Positions 62,863 through 64,000 of a DNA stretch of 64,000 nt are shown here, piece after piece. The translations under genes were made by a program, and so were the position numbers. The notes beneath the pieces are model-generated. The model saw only the letters and a list, made by a program, of their open reading frames with translations, had not been told where the DNA came from and ran no database searches. Source of the DNA: Hyphomicrobium sp. (GTDB lineage: Bacteria; Pseudomonadota; Alphaproteobacteria; Rhizobiales; Hyphomicrobiaceae); NCBI GenBank assembly GCA_002928515.1, contig PERI01000005.1:172963-236962 (forward strand), in the 5' to 3' direction. Each line of letters starts with the position of its first letter. The stretch's first letter is position 1.

Positions 62863-64000
62863 ATGAGTGTGAATAATTCATTTCTTACTACATCTCCTAT
62901 TGTGACCGGAAAATTAGAATTTTCATTGCTGGTCGATGATGTCGTTGCCTCTCGGCTAGATGCCAAATTGGTTTACGTCGAAGATTTAGACACCGCTCCG
63001 GAAAATGCGGTCGGGGCGGGCAGCGCGACGCACGCTGTGCTTCAAGGCGAATTGCTCGAAGGCGAAACGATCCAATCCGGCTGGTTTATGAATGACCGCC
63101 ATGGCACTCTGAGCGGAACTCTAATTGATGGCTCAAATAGAGATGGCACAAATGGATCCGAAGATATCGGAAATCATATCGGCGACAACGAAAAGTCAGG
63201 TTCTTATAATCAAGGAGGACATTCTGGTACGCAGGGTACTTCCAGTGGCCTTTCTGAAAGATCTGTGTCCGGCAGTACCGCCTCGCCAGAACAGGATTTG
63301 TCGTCAAGCGAAACGGTAGAAAATATTTCTTCTAGCAGTGCGTTTGTAGCTGGTGATGTTTTCTTGCAGTCCGCCAGTGGCCGCGACGGTGCAAACGGTC
63401 AAGATGGCTCAAACGGCGTTGACGGTACGAATGGTAATAATGGCACAAACGGAAATAATGGATCCAATGGTAGCAACGGTTCGAACGGGAGTAACGGCTC
63501 GAACGGTGGTAACGGTTCGAACGGTAACGATGGCCACGATGGAAGTTGCGGAACATGTCCTGACATCATAACGACCGTAATTAACGAGATTACGCAAGTC
63601 GTTCATGTGATCGACAATACCTTCATCGACATCCAAAACGTCGTCAATAATGTCACGTCAAATCTGACAACCAACGTGACGAATATAACGAATGTTGTGA
63701 CGAATATTATCGATGTTGACTGTGATGATGAGAGCCAGTCCTGTGGTCCAGGTCTTGTAAATATCGATATTGTACTCAACGATGTAATAGAAGTTGCTGG
63801 CGATATTCTAGCAACGCCGCTTCCGATCGTGGTCGGCGTCGTCACGCCGGTTGTCGGCACGGTGGTCGAAACCGCGACGGGTCTATTGGATGGTGCCGCC
63901 TGCGATCCGCAGGGAGCGGTCACCGACACGGTCACAACGCTGCTGAATACGACGGGCGTAGAATGCCTGGTCGAAAATGTGATCGAAGTCAAAGCCGAGA
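62863..64000 (+). CDS. Collagen-like Gly-X-Asn/Asp repeat protein, 3' end cut by window
   Basis: The frame is open from ATG at 62863 to the right edge, 379 codons without a stop. There is no signal peptide. Residues 1-80 look like a small folded domain (VTGKLEFSLLVDDVVASRL, then AVLQGELLEGETIQSGWF). Residues 81-165 are Ser/Gly/Asn-rich. Residues 173-226 are 18 consecutive Gly-X-Y triplets in which Y is always Asn (13) or Asp (5), with no proline, followed by GSCGTC. Residues about 245-285 are Asn/Val/Thr repeats (NVTSNLTTNVTNITNVVTNI). Later parts hold cysteines and hydrophobic segments. It is probably a surface or secreted fibrous protein, perhaps exported by a type I route, but the C-terminus that would show this is missing. 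Confidence 0.75.
   Translation, partial: MSVNNSFLTTSPIVTGKLEFSLLVDDVVASRLDAKLVYVEDLDTAPENAVGAGSATHAVLQGELLEGETIQSGWFMNDRHGTLSGTLIDGSNRDGTNGSEDIGNHIGDNEKSGSYNQGGHSGTQGTSSGLSERSVSGSTASPEQDLSSSETVENISSSSAFVAGDVFLQSASGRDGANGQDGSNGVDGTNGNNGTNGNNGSNGSNGSNGSNGSNGGNGSNGNDGHDGSCGTCPDIITTVINEITQVVHVIDNTFIDIQNVVNNVTSNLTTNVTNITNVVTNIIDVDCDDESQSCGPGLVNIDIVLNDVIEVAGDILATPLPIVVGVVTPVVGTVVETATGLLDGAACDPQGAVTDTVTTLLNTTGVECLVENVIEVKAE

Noticed and set aside
62730..62966. Minus-strand open frame with a hydrophobic stretch
   Set aside because: It overlaps the start of the collagen-like gene and its hydrophobicity comes from the A+T-rich sequence; no ribosome site or family match.

Overview
The window is chromosomal DNA of an alphaproteobacterium, most likely a member of the Hyphomicrobiales (Rhizobiales). 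The evidence is a Shemin-type 5-aminolevulinate synthase, the neighbouring NDUFA12-like and DUF2155 genes, an LdtR/LdtP-type pair, a B12-dependent ribonucleotide reductase, a HemB whose usual zinc cysteines are replaced by Asp/Ala, and the order nrdR-ribD-ribE-ribB-ribH-nusB-thiL after glyA. Genes are densely packed on both strands. I see no insertion sequence, integrase, CRISPR array or rRNA gene.

Positions 1-19,000 are a mixed housekeeping and envelope region: a truncated MsbA-type ABC exporter, tRNA-Pro(CGG), tRNA-Gln(TTG), a large TonB-dependent receptor, an exported MsrB-MsrA repair pair, sfsA, a creatininase-family protein, a CinA/MoaB-domain protein, an RlpA-like protein, a beta-barrel candidate with a downstream unknown, two small related proteins, an orphan class III cyclase-like gene, and nrdJ behind a 480-780 nt gene-free leader with two NrdR-box candidates.

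Positions 19,400-42,500 are core metabolism and cell-wall functions: the complex I accessory subunit, a catalase-type peroxidase, hemB, an extensin-like protein, a 3-hydroxyisobutyryl-CoA hydrolase-like protein, ldtR with an L,D-transpeptidase and a second L,D-transpeptidase 10 kb away, ohrR beside an exported truncated haemoglobin, hemA, glyA, the nrdR-rib-nusB-thiL run, and a divergent Lrp-type regulator/ald pair.

Positions 43,000-62,500 form a coherent amine-catabolism island. Going by carbon chain, EutBC and Eat handle ethanolamine (C2); a beta-alanine:pyruvate aminotransferase and MmsA handle beta-alanine (C3); SpuC-PuuD-PuuA-PuuC-GabD with GabT handle putrescine and GABA (C4); and the CoA transferase with GcdH can take glutarate from cadaverine or lysine (C5). 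No PuuB-type oxidase is present, so the pyruvate-dependent SpuC may replace it. The alanine it makes could be returned to pyruvate by Ald. A 13-nt palindrome, TCTACA-N-TGTAGA, lies in front of both ald and the TetR gene that faces spuC, which suggests joint control.

The right end is AT-rich and holds the start of a gene that runs off the window. It encodes a collagen-like protein with 18 uninterrupted Gly-X-Asn/Asp triplets, followed by Asn/Thr/Val-rich sequence. This is the most unusual coding sequence seen here.
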